Assembly: GCA_017466125.1 (NCBI GenBank)
Contig: JAFTUS010000080.1
Coordinates: 1-50,783 of the forward strand
Reading direction: 5' to 3'
Source: Lentisphaeria bacterium
GTDB lineage: Bacteria > Verrucomicrobiota > Lentisphaeria > Victivallales > Victivallaceae
DNA: 50,783 bases
Positions 42,791-50,783 of this stretch are shown piece after piece. The notes below the pieces were generated by a model, which saw nothing but the letters and a program-made list of their open reading frames with translations, did no database searches and was not told the DNA's origin. The translations under genes and the position numbers were made by a program. Each line of letters opens with the position of its first letter. Position 1 is the stretch's first letter.

Positions 42791-44020
42791 ATGAATAAAG
42801 TTTTTATCACAGGACGGGGGCTTGTTACCCCGATCGGTGTCGGACTTCAGGAGAATGAAGAGTCGCTCCGCTCCGGGCGCAGCGGCATCGTTGCCGTGCC
42901 GGAATTTGTGGAACACCGTCTGGACAGTCAGGTCGGCGGTATGGTCCGGGAAGATCTGTCCAGTCCGCTGCTCGACCGCAGAGCGTTGCGTTTCTGCCCG
43001 CCCGTCGGACTGATGAGCGTGATCGCCGCTCAGGAGGCGTTTGCCGAAGCGGGGATCCCCGCAGAAGAGGTGCGCAATCACCGTATCGCTGTTGTCGGCG
43101 GCGTCGCCGGGGGAAATTACCGCGAACTGTACGAGTTTGCCAATGCGTACGTTTCCAAAGGATACAAGAGCAGAGCGGTCAGCCCCTACGGAGTACCCCG
43201 GGTTATGCCGAGTTCTGCGGTGAGCAACCTCTCTCTGGTATTCGGTATGCGCGGAGAGTCTTACGATATTTCAGCGGCTTGCGCCAGCAGTGCGCTGGCG
43301 GTCATCATCGGAGCCCGGTTGATCCGCTCCGGTCAGTACGATATGGTGCTTGCGGGGGGCGCGGAGCAGTTGGACTGGGTTCAGGCGATCGGTTTCTGCG
43401 CCTGCCGCGCACTGTCCACAAAATACAATGAAACGCCGTCCCGTGCCAGCCGTCCTTTCGACCGTGACCGTGACGGTTTTGTATTGGCGGGCGGCGGGGC
43501 CTATGTGCTGCTGGAATCCGAAAAAAGCGTTCAGGCGCGCGGAGTCCGTCCGATCAGCATGGTCTCCGGGCTCGGTGCAAACAGCAACGCCGTCGATATG
43601 GTCGTGCCGGATGCCGCCGCTACCGCCGCTGTGATGGCGGAGGCGATCGCCGATGCGGGGCTGAAAGCCGCTGATATCGGTTACGTCAATACCCACGGAA
43701 CCAGTACCCCCGTAGGTGATCCGATCGAAATGGAGGCGATCCGTCAGGTGCTGGGCGAAAAAGTGATGATCAACAGTACCAAATCCCAGACCGGCCACAT
43801 GGTCGGTGCCACGGGTGCGGCAGAGATCATCTTTACTTCCATGATGCTGGAAAAGAATTTTATTTCTCCCTCCATCAATCTGGATAATCCCGATGATGAA
43901 TTTGCATGGGCGGATCTTGTGCGGGAGTGCCGTGAAGGAACAAGTGTCCGTCATGCTGTTTCAAACAGTTTTGCATTCGGCGGTTCCAACGCCGCAGTTG
44001 TGATCAGTGATTGTAAGTAA
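42791..44020 (+). CDS. fabB: 3-oxoacyl-ACP synthase (KAS I/FabB-like)
   Basis: A 409-residue condensing enzyme that extends acyl-ACP with malonyl-ACP in fatty acid synthesis. The thiolase-fold Cys-His-His triad is readable: C164 in SAACASSA, H302 in NTHGTSTPVGD and H336 in KSQTGHMVGA. The blocks LSTKYNETPSRASRPFDRDRDGF and PSINLDNPDDE resemble FabB more than FabF, so KAS I is preferred, though KAS II cannot be ruled out. It is cytosolic and first in an operon with a sugar kinase and dnaE; no other fatty acid genes are nearby. Confidence 0.9.
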   Translation: MNKVFITGRGLVTPIGVGLQENEESLRSGRSGIVAVPEFVEHRLDSQVGGMVREDLSSPLLDRRALRFCPPVGLMSVIAAQEAFAEAGIPAEEVRNHRIAVVGGVAGGNYRELYEFANAYVSKGYKSRAVSPYGVPRVMPSSAVSNLSLVFGMRGESYDISAACASSALAVIIGARLIRSGQYDMVLAGGAEQLDWVQAIGFCACRALSTKYNETPSRASRPFDRDRDGFVLAGGGAYVLLESEKSVQARGVRPISMVSGLGANSNAVDMVVPDAAATAAVMAEAIADAGLKAADIGYVNTHGTSTPVGDPIEMEAIRQVLGEKVMINSTKSQTGHMVGATGAAEIIFTSMMLEKNFISPSINLDNPDDEFAWADLVRECREGTSVRHAVSNSFAFGGSNAAVVISDCK

Positions 44021-44041
44021 TTGAAAATGAAGGATAGCAGT

Positions 44042-45136
44042 ATGCCGAAAGTTCAGGATAAGTTGCGTAGTTTGATGCAGAAATTCAATGTGTACGGCGA
44101 TTTTCTTGTGGGTGTGCCGTTCGGTAACGGTCACGTCAACGATACTTTCCGCATAACGTACGATCAGGGCGGAGTGCGCCTTAACTACGTTCTTCAGCGC
44201 ATCAACAAAGAGGTCTTCAAGGAACCCGAAAAGGTCATGGAGAATATCGACCGGGTAACGGCGCACATCCTCAAAAAGATCCGTGCGGCAAAAATGGAGA
44301 CCCGTAAACGTACCGTCCGGCTTCTGCGTACTCCCGATGATAAACCTTATGCCGTCGATGATGACGGCAATTACTGGCGTGTCTATATTTTTGTGGAACG
44401 CGCCCGTGCGTACGACGTGCTGGAAACTCCGGAACAGGCATTCGGTATTGCCAAGGCATTCGGTGAGTTCCAGCAGCAGTTGACCGACATCCCCGGCGGC
44501 AGACTTCATGAGACCATTCCTGATTTTCACAACACGCCGCAGCGTATTCAGCAGTTGAAAGATGCCATTGCCCGCGATCCGCTCGGACGTGCCGGAGAGG
44601 TGCAGAAAGAGATCGATTTTGTTCTCGAAAGGGAGGAAGAGGCGGGTATCCTTGTCCGTCTCAACGCCTCCGGAGACATCCCGGAACGCATCACTCACAA
44701 CGACACCAAGAGCAACAATATTCTGATCGATGACCTTTCCGGGGAAGGTATCTGCGTGATCGACCTCGATACTGTCATGCCCGGTCTGTCGCTGTACGAC
44801 TTCGGCGACATGGTGCGCACCTGTACCAGCCCTGCGGAAGAGGACGAGTTGGATCTGCGCAAAGTTTACATGCGCTTTGAGATGTACGATGCCCTCTTTG
44901 CCGGGTTCTGCGAAGCCGCCGGAAGTTTCATGACTCCCGCCGAAAAAGAACATCTCGCAACCAGCGGCAAGATCATTACGCTTGAGATCGGAACCCGTTT
45001 TCTTGCGGACTATATCAACGGGGATACCTACTTCAAGATCAAGCGTCCCCAGCACAATCTGGAACGCTGCCGCGCGCAGTTCCAGCTGGTGCGCTCCATA
45101 GAATCCCAGATGAACGATATGATGAAACTGCTTTAA
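44042..45136 (+). CDS. nahK: N-acetylhexosamine 1-kinase-like phosphotransferase (NahK-like)
   Basis: A 364-residue phosphotransferase of the aminoglycoside kinase-like superfamily. It follows bifidobacterial NahK in order of blocks: PFGNGHVNDTF, YVLQRINKEVF, WRVYIFVE, HNDTKSNNILID (catalytic loop with Asp), IDLDTVMPG (metal site), LYDFGDMVR and GTRFLADYINGDTYF. NahK makes GlcNAc-1-P or GalNAc-1-P from free sugars of host glycans. AAGGA lies 7 bp before the ATG at 44042; the frame opens earlier with a TTG at 44021 directly after the fabB stop. No lacto-N-biose phosphorylase or UDP-hexose genes are close by, so activity on N-acetylhexosamines is inferred from similarity only. Confidence 0.8.
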   Translation: MPKVQDKLRSLMQKFNVYGDFLVGVPFGNGHVNDTFRITYDQGGVRLNYVLQRINKEVFKEPEKVMENIDRVTAHILKKIRAAKMETRKRTVRLLRTPDDKPYAVDDDGNYWRVYIFVERARAYDVLETPEQAFGIAKAFGEFQQQLTDIPGGRLHETIPDFHNTPQRIQQLKDAIARDPLGRAGEVQKEIDFVLEREEEAGILVRLNASGDIPERITHNDTKSNNILIDDLSGEGICVIDLDTVMPGLSLYDFGDMVRTCTSPAEEDELDLRKVYMRFEMYDALFAGFCEAAGSFMTPAEKEHLATSGKIITLEIGTRFLADYINGDTYFKIKRPQHNLERCRAQFQLVRSIESQMNDMMKLL

Positions 45137-45154
45137 CTTCAGGAATTTTGACCT

Positions 45155-48100
45155 ATGCCCTCTGATTTTGTCCACTTGCATTTGCACACCCATTACAGTA
45201 TGCTTGACGGAGCCTGTACCGCAAAAGGTCTGGTGAAACTGGCAGAAGAATACGATATGAATGCCATCGCCATCACCGACCACGGTTACATGGGGGGCGT
45301 GGAGGAGTTTCACAGTACGTTATCCAAGGCGGGCATGAACCCCATTATCGGCGTGGAGGCTTATCTTGCGCCCGGAGACCGCCGGGATTTTGACGGGACG
45401 AAGATGTTCAACAAGGGCGGTTTCCACCTGATACTGCTCTGCGAAAACGAGACCGGGTACAAGAGTCTCTGCAAGATGATGTCCGCCGCCAACAAAGAGG
45501 GTTTTTATTACAAACCCCGTATCGACAAGGAACTGCTGACGCAGTACAACGAAGGATTGATCTGCACCAGTGCCTGTATCGGCGGGGAGATTTCCCAGTA
45601 TTATCTGCAAGGCAATGTTCAGCGGGCGGAGCAGGCTCTCAAAGAGTATCTGGATCTTTTCGGGCGCGACCGCTTCTTCCTCGAACTCATGGATCACGGT
45701 ATGGAGGAAGAGCGCAAGTGCAACCGTTATCTGATCGAAATGGCAAAAAAGTACGATTTGAATTTGATCGCCACCAACGACGTTCACTATATGCGCAAAG
45801 AGGATGCCGAGGCGCACGAGATCATGCTCTGCATCCAGACCGGTGCGAAACTGGCGGAAGATCACTTCAAGTTCCCCGCTCCTGAATTTTACTTCAAGAG
45901 CGAAGCCGAGATGAAGGAACTTTTCAAAGAGGTTCCCGAAGCGATCACCAATACCCGGCTGATCGCCGACCGCTGCAGTATGAAGTTCCACTATGTGCCG
46001 GAAGTCAACCACTATCCGAAGTTCTTTATGCCGGACGGCAGACTGTCCGAAAAAAGCGATTTGCGCGAAGTCTGCTTTGACAATATGGAATACCGCTACG
46101 GTTTCGACCCGCGGAAACTGAAAGAACTCACCCCGGAACAGCAGGCGATCATCGACCGCATGGATTACGAACTCGGCGTGATCGAAAAAACCGGTTTCAT
46201 CAGTTACTTTTTCGTGGTGTCGGATTTTATCCGTCACGCCAAAAGTCAGGGCATCCCGGTCGGTCCGGGGCGCGGTTCGGGTGCAGGTTCTCTTGTTGCC
46301 TACCTGACGCTGATCACCGACATCGACCCGCTGCGTTTCGGCTTGTTCTTTGAACGCTTCCTCAACCCGGAGCGTGTCAGCCCCCCCGACTTCGATATCG
46401 ACTTCTGCGAAAAGCGGCGGAGTGAAGTGATCGAATACGTCCGGCAGAAGTACGGTTTCGACAGCGTTGCGCAGATTTGTACTTATGGTCAGTTGAAGGC
46501 GAAAGCGGTGATCAAAGACGTTGCCCGTGTACTTGGTTTTGATTTTGAATTCGGCAACCGTCTCTCCAAAATGATCCCCGAAGACCCCAAGATGACACTG
46601 GCAAAAGCGGTGGAGGAAAACAAAGACCTTGCCGCTGTACTTGAGACCGACGAATCGATCAAACGGGTGTGGAAATATGCCACCGTTCTGGAAGGATTGA
46701 ACCGGCAGCCCGGCATCCACGCCGCCGGGGTCATCATCGGCGACCAGCGGCTGGATAACCTTGTGCCGCTCTCCCGCAGTGCCTCCGACAGTATGGTCGT
46801 GCCGTTCCCCGCCGCCCCCTGCGAAGCACAGGGATTGCTGAAAATGGACTTCCTCGGGCTGAAAACACTGACCATTATCCGCAATGCGCAGGATATGATC
46901 AAAAAAGATTTCGGCGTCGATATCGACATGATGAAAATTCCGCTGGATGACAAACAGACGTTTGAAATGCTTCAGCGCGGCGAAAGTGTGGCGGTGTTTC
47001 AGTTGGAATCCGGCGGTATGCAGAACCTCTGCCGCTCTTTCGGCGTGGAAACGTTGGAACACATCATCGCTCTGCTGGCGATCTACCGCCCCGGTCCGAT
47101 GCAGTTTATCCCCGAATTCATCCGCCGGAAAAAAGGCGAAGAAGAGATCATCTACGACCATCCGCTTATGGAGGCGTGTTTGAAAGAGACCTACGGCATC
47201 ATGCTCTATCAGGAACAGATCATGCAGGTCGTTCAGGTGCTTGCCGGGTTTACGCTGGGCGGTGCCGATATTCTCCGCCGTGCCATCGGCAAGAAGAAGG
47301 TCGATGTTCTGGCGCAGCAGAAAGAGAAGTTCTTCAAGGGGTGCAAAGAGACCAATAACATCGACGAAGCCCTTGCCGACCAGATTTGGGAAAAGATCAA
47401 GTTGTTCGCCGGATACGGTTTCAACAAATCCCACTCTGCGGCATACGGCTTTGTCTGTTATCAGACGGCATACCTCAAAGCACATTATCCGGTGCAGTTT
47501 ATGGCGGCGATCCTCAACGGTGAAATCGAATCCGCCGACCGTATCGCTTTTATGATCAATACCTGCAAGGAGATGGGGCTGAAAGTCCTGCCTCCGGATG
47601 TGAACTCTTCCGACATCCGTTTCTCCACCGACAACGGCAACATCCGTTTCGGGCTCGGTGCCATCAAAGGCGTGGGCGAAGTTGCCGCAAGCCAGATCAT
47701 CGAAAGCCGTCAGAAAGACGGTCCCTTTGAGTCCTTCCTCGACTTCTGCGAACGGTGCGGCAGTGCGGTCAACTCCCGTATGCTGGAGCATCTGACCCGT
47801 GCCGGAGCATTTGATGCGCTGGGGTTGCGCCGCTCGCAGATCCTTGCCATCGCTGAACCGATGATGGCGTTTGCCGCAGAAAGTGCCAGAGACAAGGCAA
47901 GCGGTCAGGGGTCGCTTTTCGATATGCTCGATGAGTCTGCCTGTGAAGGCTGCTCCGTGCCGATCCCGGATATTCCGGAATTCGATCAGGAAGAGATCCT
48001 CAAGAGCGAAAAGGAACTGCTGGGCTTCTACGTGACGGGCCATCCGCTGGACCCTTACGCTGAACTGGTGAAAAACTTTTCCTCCTGTCCTTTGCGCGAT

Positions 48101-48709
48101 TTGGGTACTCTGCCCGATAACAGCCGGGTGCGGCTGACCGGTATGGTGAATACGTTTACGACCAAATTCAGCAAGAACTCCGGCAAACAGTTCGGTATTC
48201 TGTTGTTGGAAGATCTGGATGCCTCCATTGAATGTATGATTTATGAACGTGCGCTCAATGAATTGATGAAAGAAAATATTCCCATGGTGCCGGGAACTCC
48301 GCTGCTGCTGGAAGCCTCCGTAAGCAAACGGGACGAGAATGAACTTCCCCGTGTCATCATCGACAAGGTGATGCTGCTGGAAGAGGCGGCGGGCGATTTG
48401 ACCCATGAACTGCATCTGCATTTTTACGCCGAAAATTACGACAGCGCACTGCTGCGCAAGGTCGCGGACCTCTGCTTTGCCGTACCCGGCAAAACCAATG
48501 TGGTGATCTGCTTTGTCGGCAAGGATGACTCCGTAACCTTTATCGAGGGCAGGGGGCGTCAGATCACTGTGACGCCGCAGTTGTTGAAGAGTCTGGATGA
48601 ACTGATCGGCAAAGAACACTACCGTCTGCGCGCCATCCCCTACAATCCGCCCCCGAAACGGGTGTGGAACAAAGAAAAAGCCCCTGCCGCTGAAGAAGAG
48701 AAAAAATAA
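45155..48709 (+). CDS. dnaE: DNA polymerase III alpha subunit
   Basis: A 1184-residue replicative polymerase. The N-terminal PHP domain starts with HLHLHTHYSMLDGA and keeps its His residues, as in DnaE1-type proteins. The palm has PDFDIDF with the catalytic Asp residues, GPGRGSGAGSLVAY and YQEQIMQV ... FNKSHSAAYG. After the HhH region (about residues 830-900), an OB-fold (VRLTGMVNTFTTKF) and a C-terminal tau-binding-like region complete the usual DnaE layout. The length is typical. AGGA lies 10 bp before the ATG. It follows nahK by 18 bp, and the transporter gene begins directly after its stop. Confidence 0.98.
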   Translation: MPSDFVHLHLHTHYSMLDGACTAKGLVKLAEEYDMNAIAITDHGYMGGVEEFHSTLSKAGMNPIIGVEAYLAPGDRRDFDGTKMFNKGGFHLILLCENETGYKSLCKMMSAANKEGFYYKPRIDKELLTQYNEGLICTSACIGGEISQYYLQGNVQRAEQALKEYLDLFGRDRFFLELMDHGMEEERKCNRYLIEMAKKYDLNLIATNDVHYMRKEDAEAHEIMLCIQTGAKLAEDHFKFPAPEFYFKSEAEMKELFKEVPEAITNTRLIADRCSMKFHYVPEVNHYPKFFMPDGRLSEKSDLREVCFDNMEYRYGFDPRKLKELTPEQQAIIDRMDYELGVIEKTGFISYFFVVSDFIRHAKSQGIPVGPGRGSGAGSLVAYLTLITDIDPLRFGLFFERFLNPERVSPPDFDIDFCEKRRSEVIEYVRQKYGFDSVAQICTYGQLKAKAVIKDVARVLGFDFEFGNRLSKMIPEDPKMTLAKAVEENKDLAAVLETDESIKRVWKYATVLEGLNRQPGIHAAGVIIGDQRLDNLVPLSRSASDSMVVPFPAAPCEAQGLLKMDFLGLKTLTIIRNAQDMIKKDFGVDIDMMKIPLDDKQTFEMLQRGESVAVFQLESGGMQNLCRSFGVETLEHIIALLAIYRPGPMQFIPEFIRRKKGEEEIIYDHPLMEACLKETYGIMLYQEQIMQVVQVLAGFTLGGADILRRAIGKKKVDVLAQQKEKFFKGCKETNNIDEALADQIWEKIKLFAGYGFNKSHSAAYGFVCYQTAYLKAHYPVQFMAAILNGEIESADRIAFMINTCKEMGLKVLPPDVNSSDIRFSTDNGNIRFGLGAIKGVGEVAASQIIESRQKDGPFESFLDFCERCGSAVNSRMLEHLTRAGAFDALGLRRSQILAIAEPMMAFAAESARDKASGQGSLFDMLDESACEGCSVPIPDIPEFDQEEILKSEKELLGFYVTGHPLDPYAELVKNFSSCPLRDLGTLPDNSRVRLTGMVNTFTTKFSKNSGKQFGILLLEDLDASIECMIYERALNELMKENIPMVPGTPLLLEASVSKRDENELPRVIIDKVMLLEEAAGDLTHELHLHFYAENYDSALLRKVADLCFAVPGKTNVVICFVGKDDSVTFIEGRGRQITVTPQLLKSLDELIGKEHYRLRAIPYNPPPKRVWNKEKAPAAEEEKK

Positions 48710-49597
48710 ATGTTGGATGCGATTTTTTCCGGTTGGGCGGTGCCGATTTTGCTTTCGGCACTGGGGCTGGGGTTTTACGATGTCTGCAAGAAAGATGCGG
48801 TGCGTGACAATTCGGTAATGCCGGTTTTGTTTTTTGCAACGTTATCGGGTTCACTGTTCTTTATCCTTCTGACACTGTGCGGGGGGAATTTTCGTGAAAT
48901 CGCCGCCTGTTCTGCGGCGACATGGTGGAGACTGCTGGGAAAATCGGCACTGGTCGGTTCCAGTTGGGTCTGTGTTTATTACGCCATGCGTGATTTGCCG
49001 ATATCGATCGCCGCTCCGGTGCGTGCAAGTTCTCCCGTCTGGACACTGATCGGCGGAATTCTGCTTTTCGGGGAGATCCCGACTCTGATACAGGCGGCTG
49101 GAATGGTGCTGATTTTTGCCGGATATTACTTTTTTGCCGTGTTCGGAAAAACGGAAGGCTTTTCGCTGAAACATCACGGTATGTATCTTATTTTACTCGG
49201 AACTCTGCTCGGAGCATCCTCGGCTCTTTACGACCGCTATCTGCTGGGGGTGTTGAATATTCCGCGTGCGACGGTACAGTTCTGGTTTTCGGTGGATCTG
49301 GTCTTTCTGCTTGGGATAAGCTGGCTCATCCGCCGCTGTATCGGCACAAAGGGTCGTCCTTTTGTTTGGCGGTGGAGCATCGTTGCGACCGGAATTCTGC
49401 TGATTATAGCGGATGCCCTCTACTTTTATGCGGCAAGCAAGCCCGAAGCGCAAATTTCGATCCTCTCTCTGATGCGCCGCAGTAATTGCATTGTAAGTTT
49501 CACTCTCGGAGTATGGGTTTTCAAGGACCGCAACATCAAGCGCAAAGCCTTTGCGCTCGCGCTTATTCTTGCGGGCGTTGCTGTGCTGGTATTATAA
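48710..49597 (+). CDS. EamA/DMT-family transporter
   Basis: A 295-residue inner-membrane protein with about ten hydrophobic helices and two EamA repeats. The first repeat ends in ISIAAPVRASSPVWTLIGGILLFGEIPT and the second in ISILSLMRRSNCIVSFTLGVWVFKDRN, the characteristic helix-conserved pattern of drug/metabolite exporters. Substrate unknown. Its ATG follows the dnaE TAA with no gap, so it is probably translated by re-initiation; the ribosome-binding site is the GAAGAAGAG at the end of dnaE. Confidence 0.9.
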   Translation: MLDAIFSGWAVPILLSALGLGFYDVCKKDAVRDNSVMPVLFFATLSGSLFFILLTLCGGNFREIAACSAATWWRLLGKSALVGSSWVCVYYAMRDLPISIAAPVRASSPVWTLIGGILLFGEIPTLIQAAGMVLIFAGYYFFAVFGKTEGFSLKHHGMYLILLGTLLGASSALYDRYLLGVLNIPRATVQFWFSVDLVFLLGISWLIRRCIGTKGRPFVWRWSIVATGILLIIADALYFYAASKPEAQISILSLMRRSNCIVSFTLGVWVFKDRNIKRKAFALALILAGVAVLVL

Positions 49598-49610
49598 CGT
49601 TTTACTGCGG

Positions 49611-49652
49611 ATAACTGCGTTCGTTACTTGTATTTCTGCGGGAAGCAGTTAT
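49611..49652. promoter_or_regulatory. Inverted repeat upstream of the LacI-family gene
   Basis: ATAACTGC (49611-49618) and GCAGTTAT (49645-49652) are a perfect 8-bp inverted pair with 26 nt between. Such a site before a LacI-type gene fits autoregulation, though LacI-family operators usually have halves side by side. The promoter itself is uncertain; TTGCGG-18-TATAAC upstream in the transporter's end is a candidate. Confidence 0.35.
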
Positions 49653-49674
49653 ATTTCTAAAAAGGAGAAATATT

Positions 49675-50640
49675 ATGAACATTCAGGAAATCGCCAAACT
49701 TGCCGGTGTTTCTCCGGCTACGGTGTCACGGGTTTTCAGCCATCACCCCGGCATCAGTGAAGACGTCCGCAACAAGGTTTTTGACATTGCCCGCAGTCAC
49801 AATTATCATCCCCGTTTTTCCCAGAAACAGAAAAATGTGGTCATTATTACGCCCTACAATTCCGAATTTCCGGCACAGAGTTGCGTGGATATGATTTTAA
49901 TGGCTCTGATGCAGAAACTTCCGCAGCAGGGGTTCCGTCTGGAGATCCTGCCGCTGAACAATATTGAACGGCTTGAAAGCATCCAGTTTTGCGGAGCAGT
50001 CGCCATCGGCGGGGAGTTGTCGGATTTTCCCGGCTGGGCGGAGCGTTTCCCTGTTCCGCTGGTGATCGTTGACCGTCCGCCGTGGAACAGAAGGGTCGAA
50101 AATGTCTGTTTTGTCCGCTCTGATGAAGAACAGGGAATGGAATTGGCGATAAAACATCTTGTTCAGCACGGTTGCCGCAAGATCGGCTGTATCATTCACG
50201 GTACGCCGGAGCGGGGCAATGCCAAACTGCGGCACGATGCGGTGACGGCGGCTTTGAAACAGCACGGACTTCCGGTCGATCCGCTGTTGATCTGTTATTC
50301 CGGTGACGGTTCTGAAAAGTATGTGGAGTTGATCGGCAAGTTGCTCAAACGGGGCGTGGATGCCCTTTTCTGCCCCGGGGGAAATGCGGGGATCTCCGGC
50401 GTATATGCCCTTTCGCTCTTCAACCGGAAAATTCCGGATGATATTTCTCTTATTGCTTCGGAGCAAACGTTTTACTCCCGTTTTGCCGTTCCTCCGCAAA
50501 CGACGATTTCCCCTGATTACAGCGGCATGGCGGAGGCGGTCGGAAAGGTGCTGACGGACTGGCTGGACAATGCTCCCCTGACGCCTGTTATCACCTTGCC
50601 CTACCGCCTGATCGAGCGCGAAAGCGTATCTGAAAAATAA
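49675..50640 (+). CDS. LacI-family transcriptional regulator
   Basis: A 321-residue regulator. Residues 2-47 are the LacI helix-turn-helix (IQEIAKLAGVSPATVSRVFS), followed by a hinge and a periplasmic-binding-protein-like ligand domain (DMILMALMQKL, EQGMELAIKHLVQHGCRKIGCI, DALFCPGG, DDISLIASE). It is about 15-20 residues shorter than typical LacI regulators, mainly because the hinge region is short. A sugar or sugar phosphate is the likely effector. GGAG lies 8 bp before the ATG. No transport or catabolic gene is next to it within the window; folded repeat copy B begins 2 bp after its stop. Confidence 0.92.
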   Translation: MNIQEIAKLAGVSPATVSRVFSHHPGISEDVRNKVFDIARSHNYHPRFSQKQKNVVIITPYNSEFPAQSCVDMILMALMQKLPQQGFRLEILPLNNIERLESIQFCGAVAIGGELSDFPGWAERFPVPLVIVDRPPWNRRVENVCFVRSDEEQGMELAIKHLVQHGCRKIGCIIHGTPERGNAKLRHDAVTAALKQHGLPVDPLLICYSGDGSEKYVELIGKLLKRGVDALFCPGGNAGISGVYALSLFNRKIPDDISLIASEQTFYSRFAVPPQTTISPDYSGMAEAVGKVLTDWLDNAPLTPVITLPYRLIERESVSEK

Positions 50641-50642
50641 AA

Positions 50643-50783
50643 TAAACATAGACTGATAAAAAAATCCGCGCGCAGCGCGTACCCCGCCCCGGGTCGTACC
50701 CGGACGTGATCCAGCGGCGGAACGCTGGTCGCCGCCTTAAAATGGCGGCGAAAGTACAAGCGCAGCGTCGATATTGCCTCGCA
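50643..50783 (+). repeat. Structured repeat element, copy B (runs off the window end)
   Basis: It matches 1746-1886 at 138 of 141 positions. The differences are T for C at 50680, C for T at 50769 and A/G at 50781. The first keeps hairpin 1 paired through a G-U. The copy begins 2 bp after the LacI-family stop codon and lacks the TTGGCTGTGTAC flank of copy A, so the boundary of the shared core is near TAAACATAGACTGAT. The other end is outside the window. Confidence 0.8.

Noticed and set aside
43961-45313. 450-codon minus-strand frame opposite nahK
   Set aside because: The plus strand clearly encodes an NahK-like kinase; the opposite frame has no support.
45320-48619. 1099-codon open frame on the minus strand opposite dnaE
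   Set aside because: It lies wholly antisense to a highly conserved dnaE. Its His/Gln/Val-rich composition is what the complement of these codons gives, and no motif is present.
1-50783. tRNA or rRNA genes
   Set aside because: The longer intergenic stretches were read on both strands for cloverleaf arms and conserved TTCGANTC-type T-loops and none was found; a covariance search would be needed to be sure.

Overview
The window looks like a chromosomal segment of an anaerobic, glycan-degrading bacterium, most likely of the Lentisphaerae (Victivallales-like) and gut or sediment derived. This lineage call is inference. It rests on a pseudopilin of the no-glycine 'FTLIELLVV' type common in that phylum, on the many sialidase, GH50-like, GH38, CE15 and SASA genes, on a pyruvate formate-lyase system, and on gram-negative envelope genes (Aas-like acyltransferase, WaaP-like kinase, phosphoethanolamine-transferase-like sulfatase). 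No rRNA or tRNA gene was found, so the lineage cannot be fixed from this sequence alone.

Layout. Positions 1-2050 hold the tail of an unknown gene, a DUF4143-type ATPase whose promoter is bracketed by two 42-bp repeats, and a gene-poor stretch with a 9-bp-period hairpin and a highly folded repeat element. Positions 2054-8172 (minus strand) hold a sialidase-like gene, pflB-pflA and lysS, each unit with its own promoter. Positions 8307-15846 (minus) are one compact envelope-flavoured operon: MBL hydrolase, acyltransferase/acyl-ACP synthetase, rpe, polysaccharide deacetylase, glycosyltransferase and secreted serine protease. Positions 15903-16478 are non-coding and contain two cassettes with conserved flanks around different 9-bp tandem arrays. 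Positions 16479-26585 (minus) are a five-gene glycan operon: GH38 alpha-mannosidase, GH50-like/CBM9-like protein, sialidase-like, a second GH50-like/CBM9-like protein, and sialate O-acetylesterase. A pseudopilin with a consensus promoter follows (26682-27479).

Positions 27848-34103 (minus) form ruvB, a zinc-ribbon coiled-coil gene, an AlbA_2 (Schlafen-like) gene, dinG and a CE15-like esterase gene. Transcribed divergently from ruvB is a transketolase gene carrying an extraordinary Cys/Asp/His-rich C-terminal tail, then a small membrane-protein gene and an EptA-like sulfatase gene. Positions 38303-42639 (minus) are an overlapping set: OppD/DppD-like ATPase, TPR protein, mutL and WaaP-like kinase. 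Positions 42791-49597 (plus) are fabB, an NahK-like sugar 1-kinase, dnaE and a DMT transporter. A LacI-family regulator (49675-50640) closes the window, directly followed by a second copy of the folded repeat.

How the genes work together. The sialidase, O-acetylesterase, mannosidase and GH50-like genes fit stepwise removal of O-acetyl groups, sialic acid, mannose and further sugars from complex glycans. The NahK-like kinase could phosphorylate released N-acetylhexosamines. Pyruvate formed from sugars would be cleaved by Pfl. Most interesting for follow-up are the transketolase tail, the folded dispersed repeat, the swappable 9-bp array cassettes, the operator-like repeat pair at the first gene, and the possible pseudokinase at 38303. 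No motif, fold or homology call was checked against a database; all are by eye.
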